DNA from: Bacteroidales bacterium
GTDB taxonomy: Bacteria > Bacteroidota > Bacteroidia > Bacteroidales > UBA932
DNA length: 64,000 nucleotides
Reading direction: 5' to 3'
Assembly: GCA_017445755.1 (NCBI GenBank)
Contig: JAFSSE010000025.1
Location: 1 to 64,000 of the forward strand
Shown: positions 1 to 8,474 of the stretch, in pieces
How the letters are laid out: every line of letters begins with the position of its first letter
Numbering within the stretch: the stretch's first letter is position 1
The notes under the pieces: generated by a model
Told to the model about the DNA's origin: nothing
The model's database searches: none
What the model saw: only the letters and a program-made list of their open reading frames with translations
Position numbers and translations under genes: made by a program

Positions 1-103
1 AAGTCTCATTCTTACCGCGCTGGATAAGCACCTGCTCTTTTTTGGCTATATCCAGATACTTTTTCATATTGCCTCTTAATTCGGCTGAACTGATGACTAC
101 CAT
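1..103 (-). CDS. Phd/YefM-family antitoxin, N-terminal part only
   Basis: Reading right to left from the ATG at 103-101 gives 34 codons beginning MVVISSAELRGNMKKYL and continuing into an IQRGKN motif. This is the N-terminal pattern of the Phd/YefM antitoxins of Bacteroidota type II toxin-antitoxin pairs: a DNA-binding half that autorepresses, followed by a toxin-binding tail. The gene runs off the left edge, so the toxin-binding half and the partner toxin (normally RelE/YoeB- or Doc-like, just downstream) cannot be seen. A perfect palindrome lies 7 bases upstream of the start and would suit an operator. The family call rests on the short N-terminus alone. Confidence 0.75.
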   Translation of the reverse strand, partial: MVVISSAELRGNMKKYLDIAKKEQVLIQRGKNET

Positions 104-110
104 AATACAA

Positions 111-126
111 GTACATTATAATGTAC
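111..126. promoter_or_regulatory. Perfect 16-bp palindrome, probable antitoxin operator
   Basis: GTACATTATAATGTAC reads identically on both strands and sits immediately upstream of the antitoxin start. Phd/YefM antitoxins bind short palindromes over their own promoter, so autoregulation is the obvious reading. Outer hexamers TAATAC (103-108) and GTATTA (131-136) form a second, slightly off-centre inverted pair. Confidence 0.6.
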
Positions 127-180
127 AAATGTATTAATAAAATATCAAACAACAAAATGAAACGCAATTCGATACATTTT

Positions 181-442
181 CGTGCGGGTGATTTGAGGCC
201 CGGAACGGGCCGAAGGCGCCATCAGGCGCCGTGGCGGAACGTCAGCGAGATGTCGAAGACATCGAAGCAGTGGAGCCACCCGGGTTCTGGCGGAGCGAAG
301 CGGAGACAGGTTCCGGCATCCCCCCTGAATAGGGGGATGTCGCGGAGCGACAGGGGGTTGAGACAGACGGAGTCCCTTCACCCTAGCACGCGAAAGCCCG
401 GCCGTCAAGGGCCGGGCGAATTCGCGTGCGGGTGAAGGGACT
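181..442. repeat. tRNA-Leu 3'-end copies bounding a gene-free structured segment
   Basis: The 11-mer CGTGCGGGTGA occurs at 181-191 and again at 425-435, where it covers the discriminator and acceptor 3' strand of tRNA-Leu. An inverted copy of the tRNA end (AGTCCCTTCACCC at 371-383 and GCACGCGAA at 386-394) pairs with 421-442, enclosing a perfect 8-bp hairpin (396-403 with 410-417, loop GTCAAG). Direct and inverted copies of a tRNA 3' end around a short segment resemble an attachment-site scar, or a small palindromic element lodged against the tRNA gene. No gene is credible between 104 and 426. Confidence 0.55.
197..352. repeat. Array of perfect short hairpins (REP-like)
   Basis: Five perfect stem-loops follow one another: 197-202/206-211 (loop GAA), 215-220/225-230 (loop ATCA), 249-254/258-263 (loop GAA), 317-324/332-339 (8 bp, loop CTGAATA) and 338-343/347-352 (loop GGA). 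A longer pairing, GTGGC at 231-235 with GCCAC at 275-279, encloses the third. Read on the minus strand, the right-hand part has the order GTCGC, loop, GCGAC, then CCCCT, loop, AGGGG, which resembles the core of the two palindromic elements near 37.3 and 49.9 kb. It may be a repeat relic or a structured RNA; there is no coding potential. Confidence 0.6.
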
Positions 443-508
443 CGAACCCATACGCCGTAAGGCACCAGATCCTAAGTCTGGGTTGTCTACCAATTCCAAC
501 ACACCCGC
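427..508 (-). tRNA. tRNA-Leu (anticodon UAG)
   Basis: On the minus strand, acceptor arm GCGGGTG pairs with CACCCGC and the discriminator is A (427). The D-arm has AATTGGTAGAC, the anticodon stem CCAGA/TCTGG encloses loop CTTAGGA (anticodon TAG), the long class II variable arm is TGCCTTACGGCGT, and the T-loop is TTCGAGT. The T stem (ATGGG/CCCTT) has one T-T mismatch. No CCA is encoded. Confidence 0.93.
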
Positions 509-518
509 GGAAGGTCTG

Positions 519-526
519 CAAATATA
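519..526 (-). promoter_or_regulatory. -7 box of tRNA-Leu promoter
   Basis: Minus-strand TATATTTG lies 10 bases before the tRNA 5' end, matching the Bacteroidota TAnnTTTG element. No clear -33 TTTG is seen at the usual spacing. Confidence 0.6.
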
Positions 527-554
527 GGAAAAAATCCCGTTATTTGCGTAATCC

Positions 555-2327
555 TTATTGAATATCGATGCAGTAAGGAATCGTGGCATAGACCTGGGTA
601 GGGGATGCGGAAGTCATCTTCCGGAGCTCTTCGCCGAGGGATTCGAACGGAGTCCCGGTTAGTACATAGTCTTCCGTATTCTTCTGGCCGAAGGTCGAAA
701 GAATCATGTCGAACATATTCATCGGCTTCGGATAAGAAATCACGGAGTAGTCGCTCTCCGAGACAAACCCTCCGAGCGAGGCCGCGTAATAAACAGCATC
801 CTGGAGCGTTCCAATCTCATCGACAAGTCCGATATTGACGGCGTCAGAACCGGTCCAGACGCGTCCCTGGGCGATATTGTCGACTGCTTCGGGGGTCATG
901 TCCCTGCCTTTGGCCACGAGCTGGACGAATTCGTCGTAGATATCTTCGACATAGGCCTGCATATAGGCAGTCTCCTCCTTGGAGAAAGGCCGCATGAGCG
1001 AGAACATGTCGCTGTGCTTGTTGGAACCGACCGTCACCACATTGACATGGGCCACTTTTTTGGCCGTTCCGCTGAATTCAGGGATCATGCTGAAAACACC
1101 GATGGATCCGGTCAGAGTGGCCGGGTTGGAGAATATCTTCTGGCAACCGTTGGAAATCCAGTATCCGCCGGAAGCGGCATAGTTGCCGTAGGAGGCAACG
1201 AGGGGCTTTTCTTCGGCGAGAAGATCGAGGGCTGAGCGGATTTTTGAAGAGGCGAGAACGCTGCCGCCGGGAGAGTTGACCCGGAGGACGACTGCCTTGA
1301 TTTTGTCGTCCTTGCGTATTTCGTCAATCATCCTCACGAAGCGGTTTCCGGCCACCTGGGTTTCTTCCTTTCCCTCAATAATCTGTCCGTCGGCGAACAG
1401 GATGGCAACGTTGCCCGATATGGGCTCGGCCGCCCTTGCCTGGACATAATCTGCGAAAGGAATAAGGTGCAGATCTTCCGATTTTTCAACCACGGCGAGG
1501 TCGCAAAGCTTCTTGACAAGTCCTTCATGATCAAGCATTTCATCTACCAGTCCGGCCTCAAGGAGATCTTCGGGGAAATTGAGTTTCAGCCCATCGACAA
1601 GGGCGTTGAGGTCCTTGACATCAATGCCCCTCGCCTCGGCCATTTCGGAGGACAGGGCGTTCCAGATGGAAGAAATCATGGCTTTGTTCTGCTCGAGATT
1701 CTCCTCGCTCGGAGCGTTCTTGATATACATTTCCCCGGCGGACTTATATTTTCCGTGCCGAATCAGCTGGTAGTTGACTCCAAGCTTGTCGAGAAGGTCC
1801 TTAAGGAAGATTAGGCGTCCCGACATGCCGATGAGCTGCACCATCCCTCCATGGTTCGAGACCGTGTAGATTTTATCGGCTACCGTGGCGAGGTAATATG
1901 ATGCGTTGTCGGTATTCTCCGTATAGGCGACGACCGCCTTGCCGCTCTCACGGAAATCGGAGAGGGCTTTCCGCAGCTCCTGGAGCTGGGCGATACCGCC
2001 GCTGTAACCGTCGGGGCGGAGGAAAATATATTTCACACCGGGATCTGCCGCTGCGTACTTTATTGCCCTGACAGCACTCCAGATACCGACTGTAGGTACA
2101 ATCTGGGGCGAGAAGGAAGAGAGGTTCATGGGATCCTCAATGGACTGTTCCTGAATCTGGAATGAGGAGCAGTCGATGCTGAGAACGCCTTCCCGTGGAA
2201 GTATCGTCTTGCTTTTTCCGGAGACGGCGGCAGAGCCGGCAGCGCCGATCAGGAGGAAAAATCCGATAATCCACATGATGAAAAAGCCGCAGAGAACGGC
2301 CAGGGTCATTTTTACAAAATCCTTCAT
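555..2327 (-). CDS. sppA: Signal peptide peptidase SppA, 67K type
   Basis: A 590-residue membrane-anchored serine protease that degrades signal peptides left in the membrane after secretion. One transmembrane segment (about residues 8-30) is followed by the two tandem peptidase S49 domains of the long, E. coli-like form. The general-base lysine lies in GKYKSAGE (Lys195) and the nucleophile in YAASGGYWIS (Ser386), after the NSPGGSV strand-turn. Length fits the long-form family. It is transcribed alone, away from hisS; a minus-strand TAATTTTG box is at 2357-2350. It ends 46 bases before the tRNA-Leu 5' end. Confidence 0.96.
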   Translation of the reverse strand: MKDFVKMTLAVLCGFFIMWIIGFFLLIGAAGSAAVSGKSKTILPREGVLSIDCSSFQIQEQSIEDPMNLSSFSPQIVPTVGIWSAVRAIKYAAADPGVKYIFLRPDGYSGGIAQLQELRKALSDFRESGKAVVAYTENTDNASYYLATVADKIYTVSNHGGMVQLIGMSGRLIFLKDLLDKLGVNYQLIRHGKYKSAGEMYIKNAPSEENLEQNKAMISSIWNALSSEMAEARGIDVKDLNALVDGLKLNFPEDLLEAGLVDEMLDHEGLVKKLCDLAVVEKSEDLHLIPFADYVQARAAEPISGNVAILFADGQIIEGKEETQVAGNRFVRMIDEIRKDDKIKAVVLRVNSPGGSVLASSKIRSALDLLAEEKPLVASYGNYAASGGYWISNGCQKIFSNPATLTGSIGVFSMIPEFSGTAKKVAHVNVVTVGSNKHSDMFSLMRPFSKEETAYMQAYVEDIYDEFVQLVAKGRDMTPEAVDNIAQGRVWTGSDAVNIGLVDEIGTLQDAVYYAASLGGFVSESDYSVISYPKPMNMFDMILSTFGQKNTEDYVLTGTPFESLGEELRKMTSASPTQVYATIPYCIDIQ

Positions 2328-2349
2328 GGTTCTTTCTGTTATATCCCTG

Positions 2350-2357
2350 CAAAATTA
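2350..2357 (-). promoter_or_regulatory. -7 box of sppA promoter
   Basis: Minus-strand TAATTTTG, 22 bases before the sppA ATG; no convincing -33 element. Confidence 0.5.
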
Positions 2358-2399
2358 GCAAATTCCTCCTTGCTTACCGCCTTTTTCCCGTAAAAAATG

Positions 2400-2407
2400 T
2401 AACTTTG
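2400..2407 (+). promoter_or_regulatory. -7 box of hisS promoter
   Basis: TAACTTTG, 19 bases before the hisS ATG, divergent from the sppA promoter. Confidence 0.5.
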
Positions 2408-2426
2408 CAGGATTGAAAGAAATATC

Positions 2427-3833
2427 ATGGCAATCCAGAAACCGTCAATCCCGAAAGGGACCCGTGATTTCGGCCCGCAGGAAATGGCCGAGCGCAATTA
2501 CATATTCGATACCATCCGCAGCGTTTTCCGAACCTTCGGCTACCGCCAGATAGAGACTCCGGCCCTGGAGAATCTCTCGACCCTTCTCGGAAAATATGGT
2601 GACGAAGGAGACAAACTCCTTTTCCGGATACTCAATTCAGGTGATGCCTTTTCCGGTGTCGGTATCAATGAGTACCGTATTGAAGGGGATACATATAACA
2701 GCAGGGCGCTGTCGCTGAAAGTGTCTGAGAAAGGACTCCGGTATGACCTTACGGTCCCGTTCGCCCGTTTTGTAGTCCAACACCAAAACGATATTTCTTT
2801 CCCGTTCAAGCGCTTCCAAATCCAGCCGGTCTGGCGTGCGGACCGTCCTCAAAAGGGACGCTACCGCGAGTTTTACCAGTGCGATGTCGATGTTATCGGT
2901 TCAAGGTCCCAGGTCAATGAACTGGAACTGGTCCAGATAGTCGACCGCGTGTTTTCCCTCCTGGATGTCAGGGTTCTCATCAAGATAAACAATCGCAAAG
3001 TACTTACAGGTTTTGCCGAAATATGCGGTTTTCCGGACAAGGTCGTTGACATTACTGTCGCCATTGACAAGCTGGACAAGATAGGGCTCGAAAAAGTCAA
3101 GGAGGAAATGCTCGGGCGAGGCCTGACCGAAGAGGCGGTTTCAGTAATTGAACCTATCCTTTCCCTGTCCGGCACGACTTCCGAAAAGATTGCGCTTATG
3201 CGCTCTCTCATGAACGGCGGCTCCGTTTCCGGAATCGTTTCCGAAACGGGACTTAAAGGGCTGGATGAGCTCGAGGAACTCTTCGCCCTGATAGACGCCG
3301 CCGGGGTTTCCCAATCCGTTGAAATCGACCTTTCGCTGGCAAGGGGGCTCAATTATTATACAGGGGCCATCTTCGAAGTCAAGGCCCTTGACTATCCGAT
3401 CGGAAGTATTTGCGGAGGCGGCCGTTACGATAACCTGACCGGGATTTTCGGTCTTCCGGACGTGTCCGGCGTGGGTATTTCCTTCGGCGCTGACCGGATT
3501 TACGATGTCCTGAAGGGGCTCGGCAAGTTCCCGGAGGATCTCTCTTCGGCGACCCGTCTTCTCTTTGCCGTCATGGATAGGGATGCCCTCATCTATGTCC
3601 TTCCCGTTGCAAAGGCCCTCAGGGAGAGGGGAGTGTCATGTGAAGTCTATCCGGACGTTTCGAAGTTGAAAAAGCAGTTTGAATATGCCGACAGGAAGGG
3701 AATCCCTTTCCTCTCCATCAACGGAAGCGACGAGATCTCTGCCGGAATGGTCAATATAAAAAACCTGTCTACAGGCGCCCAGAAAGCCATTCCTAAGGAC
3801 GATGTCGAGGGAATTCTCTCTTTTATTTTGTAA
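2427..3833 (+). CDS. hisS: Histidyl-tRNA synthetase
   Basis: Class II aminoacyl-tRNA synthetase charging tRNA-His, 468 residues. It begins [13 protein letters not shown] (family motif 1 region); motif 2 is at about 129-155 ([20 protein letters not shown]), the histidine-specific [10 protein letters not shown] is at about 304-313, and GGGRYDNL and motif 3 follow. An anticodon-binding domain occupies the last 90 or so residues. The 20-30 extra residues over the E. coli enzyme and the insertion after motif 2 are usual in Bacteroidota. Its 3' end carries the -33 element of the downstream initiator tRNA promoter. Confidence 0.97.
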   Translation: MAIQKPSIPKGTRDFGPQEMAERNYIFDTIRSVFRTFGYRQIETPALENLSTLLGKYGDEGDKLLFRILNSGDAFSGVGINEYRIEGDTYNSRALSLKVSEKGLRYDLTVPFARFVVQHQNDISFPFKRFQIQPVWRADRPQKGRYREFYQCDVDVIGSRSQVNELELVQIVDRVFSLLDVRVLIKINNRKVLTGFAEICGFPDKVVDITVAIDKLDKIGLEKVKEEMLGRGLTEEAVSVIEPILSLSGTTSEKIALMRSLMNGGSVSGIVSETGLKGLDELEELFALIDAAGVSQSVEIDLSLARGLNYYTGAIFEVKALDYPIGSICGGGRYDNLTGIFGLPDVSGVGISFGADRIYDVLKGLGKFPEDLSSATRLLFAVMDRDALIYVLPVAKALRERGVSCEVYPDVSKLKKQFEYADRKGIPFLSINGSDEISAGMVNIKNLSTGAQKAIPKDDVEGILSFIL

Positions 3834-3857
3834 TTTCGAAAATAAATGCTACCTTTG
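3827..3857 (+). promoter_or_regulatory. Promoter of initiator tRNA
   Basis: TTTG at 3827-3830, then exactly 19 bases, then TACCTTTG at 3850-3857: a full match to the Bacteroidota sigma-70-type consensus. The -33 box overlaps the last codons of hisS. Confidence 0.8.
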
Positions 3858-3868
3858 CAATCCCATAC

Positions 3869-3941
<73 letters not shown>

Positions 3942-3944
3942 CTA

Positions 3945-3971
3945 AAAAACCAGCCGTTACGGCTGGTTTTT
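3945..3971. terminator. Bidirectional intrinsic terminator with a stop codon in its loop
   Basis: CCAGCCG (3950-3956), loop TTA, CGGCTGG (3960-3966), flanked by an A-run and a T-run so that it can act on both strands. It terminates the tRNA-fMet transcript and the convergent SprT-like gene, whose TAA stop is exactly the three-base loop. Confidence 0.9.
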
Positions 3972-4622
3972 CAGTTCTTCACTTCCTTCGAGTGCGATTG
4001 AACGTTCGGCGGGGGAGAGGAAGTGGACACGGAAGGCGCCGGAAACGGGGAACCGGTTGAAATATGTGCTTCTCGTTATGTAGAGCCGTATCCCGGAAAC
4101 GTCCGGAGAACGGCGGACTGTCCGGACATACCGCTTTGCTGAGGGTCCGGTCAGCGGGAGGACTTTTATGCCAGTGCGACCGTCGGCAAAATCGACTGCG
4201 GCTACAAGGTGGGTTTTCTCACGCCGGTCAATGAGTTCCTCGCGCTGAGCTGCCGTGAGATGATGGGAGACCGTAATGTGCCTCCCGAAGCGGGAATTGA
4301 TCCCTTCCATCATCTCCCGGAAAACCTTCCCGTGGGTTGAGGTGTCCCGAAGGTTTTTCCAGCCGATGTAATAATGGATCATCTCATGGATGATCACATC
4401 CTCGAGCTCCTCTTCCGGGAGGTCGAACCTTGTGCTTATAATCATCCTGAAATCCGTCAGGGCCGGCTGCCGGAACGCCCGCGGGACCTTTCTGTAACGG
4501 ATTTGCCCGAGGGTGCTCTTCGAGCGTCCAAGGGAAATGGGAATAGGAGGGAGAGCTCCGTCGAAACAGAGTTTGTTGAACCGCTCGAAGCAGTCGGAGA
4601 CGAAGGGGAGTGTAGCCGTCAT
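3957..4622 (-). CDS. SprT-like zinc metalloprotease domain protein
   Basis: 221 residues with the SprT-like domain: the zinc motif HEMIH is at 79-83 and a third likely ligand, His97, is in DTSTHGKVF. Members of this family (Spartan, SprT) are DNA-associated or cytosolic zinc proteases; the exact role of the bacterial form is not established. No signal peptide. It starts inside the stop of the AsmA-like gene (ATGA overlap, 4619-4622), so the two are probably translationally coupled. Its last four codons (KNQP) and stop form half of the terminator hairpin shared with tRNA-fMet. Confidence 0.8.
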   Translation of the reverse strand: MTATLPFVSDCFERFNKLCFDGALPPIPISLGRSKSTLGQIRYRKVPRAFRQPALTDFRMIISTRFDLPEEELEDVIIHEMIHYYIGWKNLRDTSTHGKVFREMMEGINSRFGRHITVSHHLTAAQREELIDRREKTHLVAAVDFADGRTGIKVLPLTGPSAKRYVRTVRRSPDVSGIRLYITRSTYFNRFPVSGAFRVHFLSPAERSIALEGSEELKNQP

Positions 4623-7600
4623 TCCGCCTTTTCGCCCTCTTCGGCTTCCTCTTCCTGGGCCTTTTCAGCCGCCTTCAGCGCCGCCTTCTCCTCTTCGGAG
4701 AGCTCTTCGCTTGTCTTCATGGAGTACCCTTCAGCATTCTTCTTCTCTTCCACGGCATTGATTGCGCGGTTCTCCGCAATGGCTTTGTCCACACCCAGTT
4801 CGAAGATATTGTGGATGGAGCTTACCAGATTGACCTGCATGGAATTGAGTTCCTGGGTAAAGACAGGTACCTTTGTATTGCGGTACAGGGCCTTCCCGAG
4901 CCCGAATTTGATGTGGTCGAAGTCGTTCCCGTGGACATTCACGCCGAATTTTACGAGAAGGGGCGAGTTGATGACCGAGATGTGGTAGCGGAACTTGTCG
5001 TTGAAGTTCTGGACTCCGCTTGCCGCGAGGGTGTAACGGTCAACCTCCAGTACGAAGGGGAAGACCTCCAGGACGTTTTCACGTATGATTCCCTCGACGC
5101 TCATCCGGTCGATGACGGCTTTTTTCTTGTTCCGGAAGAGGAGGTATTTCGCGATTTTTGCAAATTCCTGGCTGTTCTCCAGGGTCAGGTCGCTGCCGTA
5201 AATCCTCATAACACCGTCAATTGACGGGAGGATGAGGTTCATGTTCTGGTCGAGCTTGGTGGTTGCGGCAAGCTCGCAGTCAAGCATTCCGGAGAAGGAT
5301 TTCAGCATCGGGAGGATGGTGTCCACCTTCGGCATGAGGGTTATGACCTTTTCAGCGGTGATGTCAACCATGTTGAGGTCGAATCCGGCCTTGAGGTCGT
5401 CCTTGGTCTTCGTGGAGTAGAATCCCTCGAAGTAGATGTCGCCCATGTTGGACTCGGCGACGGTGTTGGTAATCTGGAGGCAGCGCTGCTTCATAGCGAT
5501 GTCGGAGGCCGCCCAGGTTATGTGGAGACTGTCGTACTTGATGCTCCCCGCTTCGAGGGTGACCCTTGCGTTGACATTCGCCGGGAGGACAATCAGGGTG
5601 GATCCGGTGCTGTCCGGGAGCTCGGCTGCGTCGATGGAGGCCTGGAACTGCTCGTCTGTCGCGGTTTCGTTCAGGGCTTCGTCGGAAGCGGCTCCGTCAT
5701 AGGTCTTCATATAAGCGAAGGCGCGCATTATCTCGTTGACGTCGATATGATTGGAAGTGATTTTCGCATCGAGGTCATAGATGCCCCGTCCGGTGGTTAT
5801 TGCCCTTCGGAGCCCTTTCAGGGTTATTTTTCCGGAGATGTCGGAGTCCCCGGACTGGAGGGTCACGTTCCCAAGGGCGATACGGTCGTTGTCGAAGGAG
5901 CCGGAAAGCTTGCTGATCCGGTTCCGGAGCGGATACTTCGGGGTCATCAGGAAGCCTTTGTCAAGGCCCAGCGTCCCGTTGATGTTCCATTCGCGGAAGT
6001 ACTTTGCGAGGGACTCGTCGAGCCGGATGGAGATATCATGCTTTCGGAATTCTTCCTCCTGGAGCCAGTCGGGAAGTTTCCTCTCTGCGCGCCAGACGGT
6101 GAAAAGGGAGTCTTTCGGAACCCCGGGATAGACTCTTTGCAGCGAGTCCAGGAGGTGTTTCCTCCGCGATTTCTGCTCCGCTTTTTCCTTGTTCATTGAC
6201 GCTGTGACCCCCAGGTTGAGGTCCTTTGCGCCTATCCGGTTTTCACCGGAGCGCAGGGTGGCAATCCCGATATTCCCGGAGAAGGCGAGCTTCGGCGACG
6301 GGTTCGCCTTCGTTGCAGGGGTAATTCGGAATGTCTCTTTCGTGTTCCGGATAAAGACGCTGGTCTCGTTACCGTCCCGGAGGGAGAGGTTCTTCCCCTG
6401 GAGAACGCCCATAAGCGGGGTCATGGCCTTCATCCCCTTGGAGAGGATGCCGGCGGAATTCTGGGCCTTGAGCGAGAGCTTGCCGCTCCGGATGAACATG
6501 GATTCCTTCATGGTGACGTCCGCAGTGTCGATATCCATGGCGAGGGAGAGTACGCGCGCCCCCTGTTTCATGTTCCTGTCGATGCGGTTTCCTTCCGCGG
6601 CAATCTTGATGTCCGCGCGGGGGATATAGGCGCTGATGGTGTCTTTCCGGTCATTGACGCGGAGTCCGGAAATCCGGATATCCCCGTTGATATCGGCATC
6701 CCCGATGTCTTTCGCGTTCAGCTGCGACATGAGGGCGTCTCCCTTGAGGTCGGCTGTGATGCGGCCAGTCCCGCTGATTCCCATCTTTCGGGTAAAGGCA
6801 TGGGTCAGGGAATCGACGCGTGCGTTCAGATGGGCCTCAACTCCGAGGGCGGGGTCTTCTCCGAGAAGGTCTTCTCCGGAGCCGGAGGCATGGAGCTGCA
6901 TTCCTACTATATCTACGCTGAGGTCATTGATCCCGGCGTCCAGGCGGAGGGCTCCGTCAGTTTCAGCGGTGGCGTCCAAACTCAGGTGTCCCTTCCTTCC
7001 AAGGTCCTCGTAATCAACCTCCGAGTGCGGAATCACAAGTTCCGCAACGAGTTCCGGAAGGGTGTTTCGCGAGGGGTTCCAGTATCCGTCGGCGAGAGCC
7101 GTCAGCGAGAGCCGGGCGTCGGTCGTCAGCTTTTCGAGGAACGGGAAATTCGGTGTGAACTCTTCCACGAGTTCCCCTACGGGGCAGTCGTCGATTATGG
7201 CTTCGGCCTTTACGTAGGTGCTGTCACCGTAAAGGACGGCCTCTCCGAAGGCGCTGAGTTCAAGGGCCGAGACCTTTAGATTCATGGAATTCAGCCGAAG
7301 GGTCCGGGAGGCCTCGTCCTCGCTTATTCCTCCCTTTGCGGCAAGCCCAATCGGCAGAATCATGCGTCCGAAGGCGTTGGTCCTCAGGAAGGCGCGGGCT
7401 GCGGCATCGAGGGCCATGTCATCCTTGTCCCCTCCAAGGCGGAAGCGGTCCAGCGCAAAGGCGAGCGTATCGGAGGGCAGACGGCCCGAAACGAAGAGAC
7501 TGTCGATGGTGAGTTTGACCTTGGAATCCAGGGGCTTTGTAGTCAGGACCTTCCCGCGGAAGGCGAGGTCTTTCATGGTAAAGAGCCCGAAGAGGGTATC

Positions 7601-8188
7601 TGCGGGGGCGGTAAATACGATGAAAGGACGCTTTGAAAGGGAAATCTTGCTGACTGCAATTTCCGGAAGGGTCGTCTTTTTGGTAGTGTCTTTCTCCTTG
7701 CTGCTTAGCGGGAGGATATCCCAGGAAGCTGCCGTAGAGTCGAAATAGTGGGCGAAAATCCTCGGACGGTCCAGTTCAACCGCATGGATATCGATGGTCC
7801 CCTTGATGAAGCTGAGATAATTGACTGAAGCGGAAAAGCGGCGGAAGGAGGCCAGGGTGTCCATGGTTTCGCCCCGTCCGGCCTCCGTAAGGGAGAAGCG
7901 CCTTCCCGCGAGTCCTTCCGAGCGGAGGGAATCATAGGCGGCATAGCGGTCATGGGGGTAGGTAAGCGAACAGCCGTCAATATCGACTCTCAGGTAGGGG
8001 AAACTCCTCAGGGCGGAGGCCTTCACCCGGTCAAAGACCAGCTCACCCTCGATATAATCCGCGGCAAAGCGGTTGACAATGCCGGTCAGGACCTTGGAGG
8101 AGAAAATGACCTGGAGCGCGATTATAAGGATGAGGAGGAAACTGCCGATACCTATGAGGATATTCCTCAGAATTCTTTTCGCTTTCAT
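4619..8188 (-). CDS. AsmA-family envelope protein
   Basis: A very large (1189-residue) AsmA/TamB-superfamily protein: one N-terminal membrane helix (about residues 6-27) followed by a long periplasmic part rich in beta strands, and a charged, Glu/Lys-rich C-terminal tail. AsmA-like proteins are thought to bridge the inner and outer membranes and move phospholipid or assist outer-membrane biogenesis. An in-frame ATG exists at 8218 and another at 8206, but a TATATTTG promoter box covers 8215-8208, so MKAKRILRN at 8188 is the most plausible start. Co-transcribed with the SprT-like gene. Confidence 0.85.
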   Translation of the reverse strand: MKAKRILRNILIGIGSFLLILIIALQVIFSSKVLTGIVNRFAADYIEGELVFDRVKASALRSFPYLRVDIDGCSLTYPHDRYAAYDSLRSEGLAGRRFSLTEAGRGETMDTLASFRRFSASVNYLSFIKGTIDIHAVELDRPRIFAHYFDSTAASWDILPLSSKEKDTTKKTTLPEIAVSKISLSKRPFIVFTAPADTLFGLFTMKDLAFRGKVLTTKPLDSKVKLTIDSLFVSGRLPSDTLAFALDRFRLGGDKDDMALDAAARAFLRTNAFGRMILPIGLAAKGGISEDEASRTLRLNSMNLKVSALELSAFGEAVLYGDSTYVKAEAIIDDCPVGELVEEFTPNFPFLEKLTTDARLSLTALADGYWNPSRNTLPELVAELVIPHSEVDYEDLGRKGHLSLDATAETDGALRLDAGINDLSVDIVGMQLHASGSGEDLLGEDPALGVEAHLNARVDSLTHAFTRKMGISGTGRITADLKGDALMSQLNAKDIGDADINGDIRISGLRVNDRKDTISAYIPRADIKIAAEGNRIDRNMKQGARVLSLAMDIDTADVTMKESMFIRSGKLSLKAQNSAGILSKGMKAMTPLMGVLQGKNLSLRDGNETSVFIRNTKETFRITPATKANPSPKLAFSGNIGIATLRSGENRIGAKDLNLGVTASMNKEKAEQKSRRKHLLDSLQRVYPGVPKDSLFTVWRAERKLPDWLQEEEFRKHDISIRLDESLAKYFREWNINGTLGLDKGFLMTPKYPLRNRISKLSGSFDNDRIALGNVTLQSGDSDISGKITLKGLRRAITTGRGIYDLDAKITSNHIDVNEIMRAFAYMKTYDGAASDEALNETATDEQFQASIDAAELPDSTGSTLIVLPANVNARVTLEAGSIKYDSLHITWAASDIAMKQRCLQITNTVAESNMGDIYFEGFYSTKTKDDLKAGFDLNMVDITAEKVITLMPKVDTILPMLKSFSGMLDCELAATTKLDQNMNLILPSIDGVMRIYGSDLTLENSQEFAKIAKYLLFRNKKKAVIDRMSVEGIIRENVLEVFPFVLEVDRYTLAASGVQNFNDKFRYHISVINSPLLVKFGVNVHGNDFDHIKFGLGKALYRNTKVPVFTQELNSMQVNLVSSIHNIFELGVDKAIAENRAINAVEEKKNAEGYSMKTSEELSEEEKAALKAAEKAQEEEAEEGEKAE

Positions 8189-8207
8189 GGACTTGTCTAT
8201 TGGCATA

Positions 8208-8215
8208 CAAATATA
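8208..8215 (-). promoter_or_regulatory. -7 box of asmA-like gene promoter
   Basis: Minus-strand TATATTTG directly behind the rpsU terminator; it overlaps the upstream in-frame ATG codons and so excludes them as starts. CAAA at 8231-8234 (TTTG on the minus strand) is only 15 bases away. Confidence 0.55.
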
Positions 8216-8245
8216 CAAAAAATGTCAGGACAAAGCCCGACATTT
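8216..8245 (-). terminator. rpsU terminator
   Basis: On the minus strand AATGTCGGG pairs with CCTGACATT (one G-U pair) across a CTTTGT loop, followed by a T-run (8220-8216). Confidence 0.8.
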
Positions 8246-8270
8246 TATCAAATCTGAAAGTTTTACGCTC

Positions 8271-8465
8271 TTACTGCTCTTCCTGGAGACGGAGATGCTG
8301 TACATAGATCGCTTTCTGCATAGCAATGCGCTTCTTCTCAGAAGGTTTGGCAAAGGTCTTGCGGGCACGCATCTCACGGACGGCACCGGTCTTTTCGAAT
8401 TTCCTCTTGAATTTCTTCAGGGCCCTTTCGATATTTTCACCTTCTTTGATCTGTACGATAATCAT
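8271..8465 (-). CDS. rpsU: 30S ribosomal protein bS21
   Basis: 64-residue basic protein starting MIIVQIKEGENIERALKKF, the bS21 signature; RKTFAKPSEKKR fits the C-terminal half. bS21 sits at the platform next to the 16S rRNA 3' end and, in Bacteroidota, helps hide the anti-Shine-Dalgarno sequence. This gene has a strong Shine-Dalgarno (minus strand AGGAGG, 8480-8475, nine bases before ATG), exceptional in the window. Work in Flavobacterium johnsoniae indicates that ribosomes lacking bS21 preferentially translate rpsU through such a sequence, an autoregulatory loop. Own promoter and terminator. Confidence 0.96.
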   Translation of the reverse strand: MIIVQIKEGENIERALKKFKRKFEKTGAVREMRARKTFAKPSEKKRIAMQKAIYVQHLRLQEEQ

Positions 8466-8474
8466 GCTTTTACA

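Noticed and set aside
197-352. CRISPR array
   Set aside because: The hairpins differ from each other in sequence and spacing; there are no repeated units with unique spacers and no cas genes.
121-465. Two overlapping frames of about 105 codons across the hairpin array
   Set aside because: Basic, proline-rich low-complexity translations that follow the hairpins and run into tRNA-Leu; no homology recognisable.
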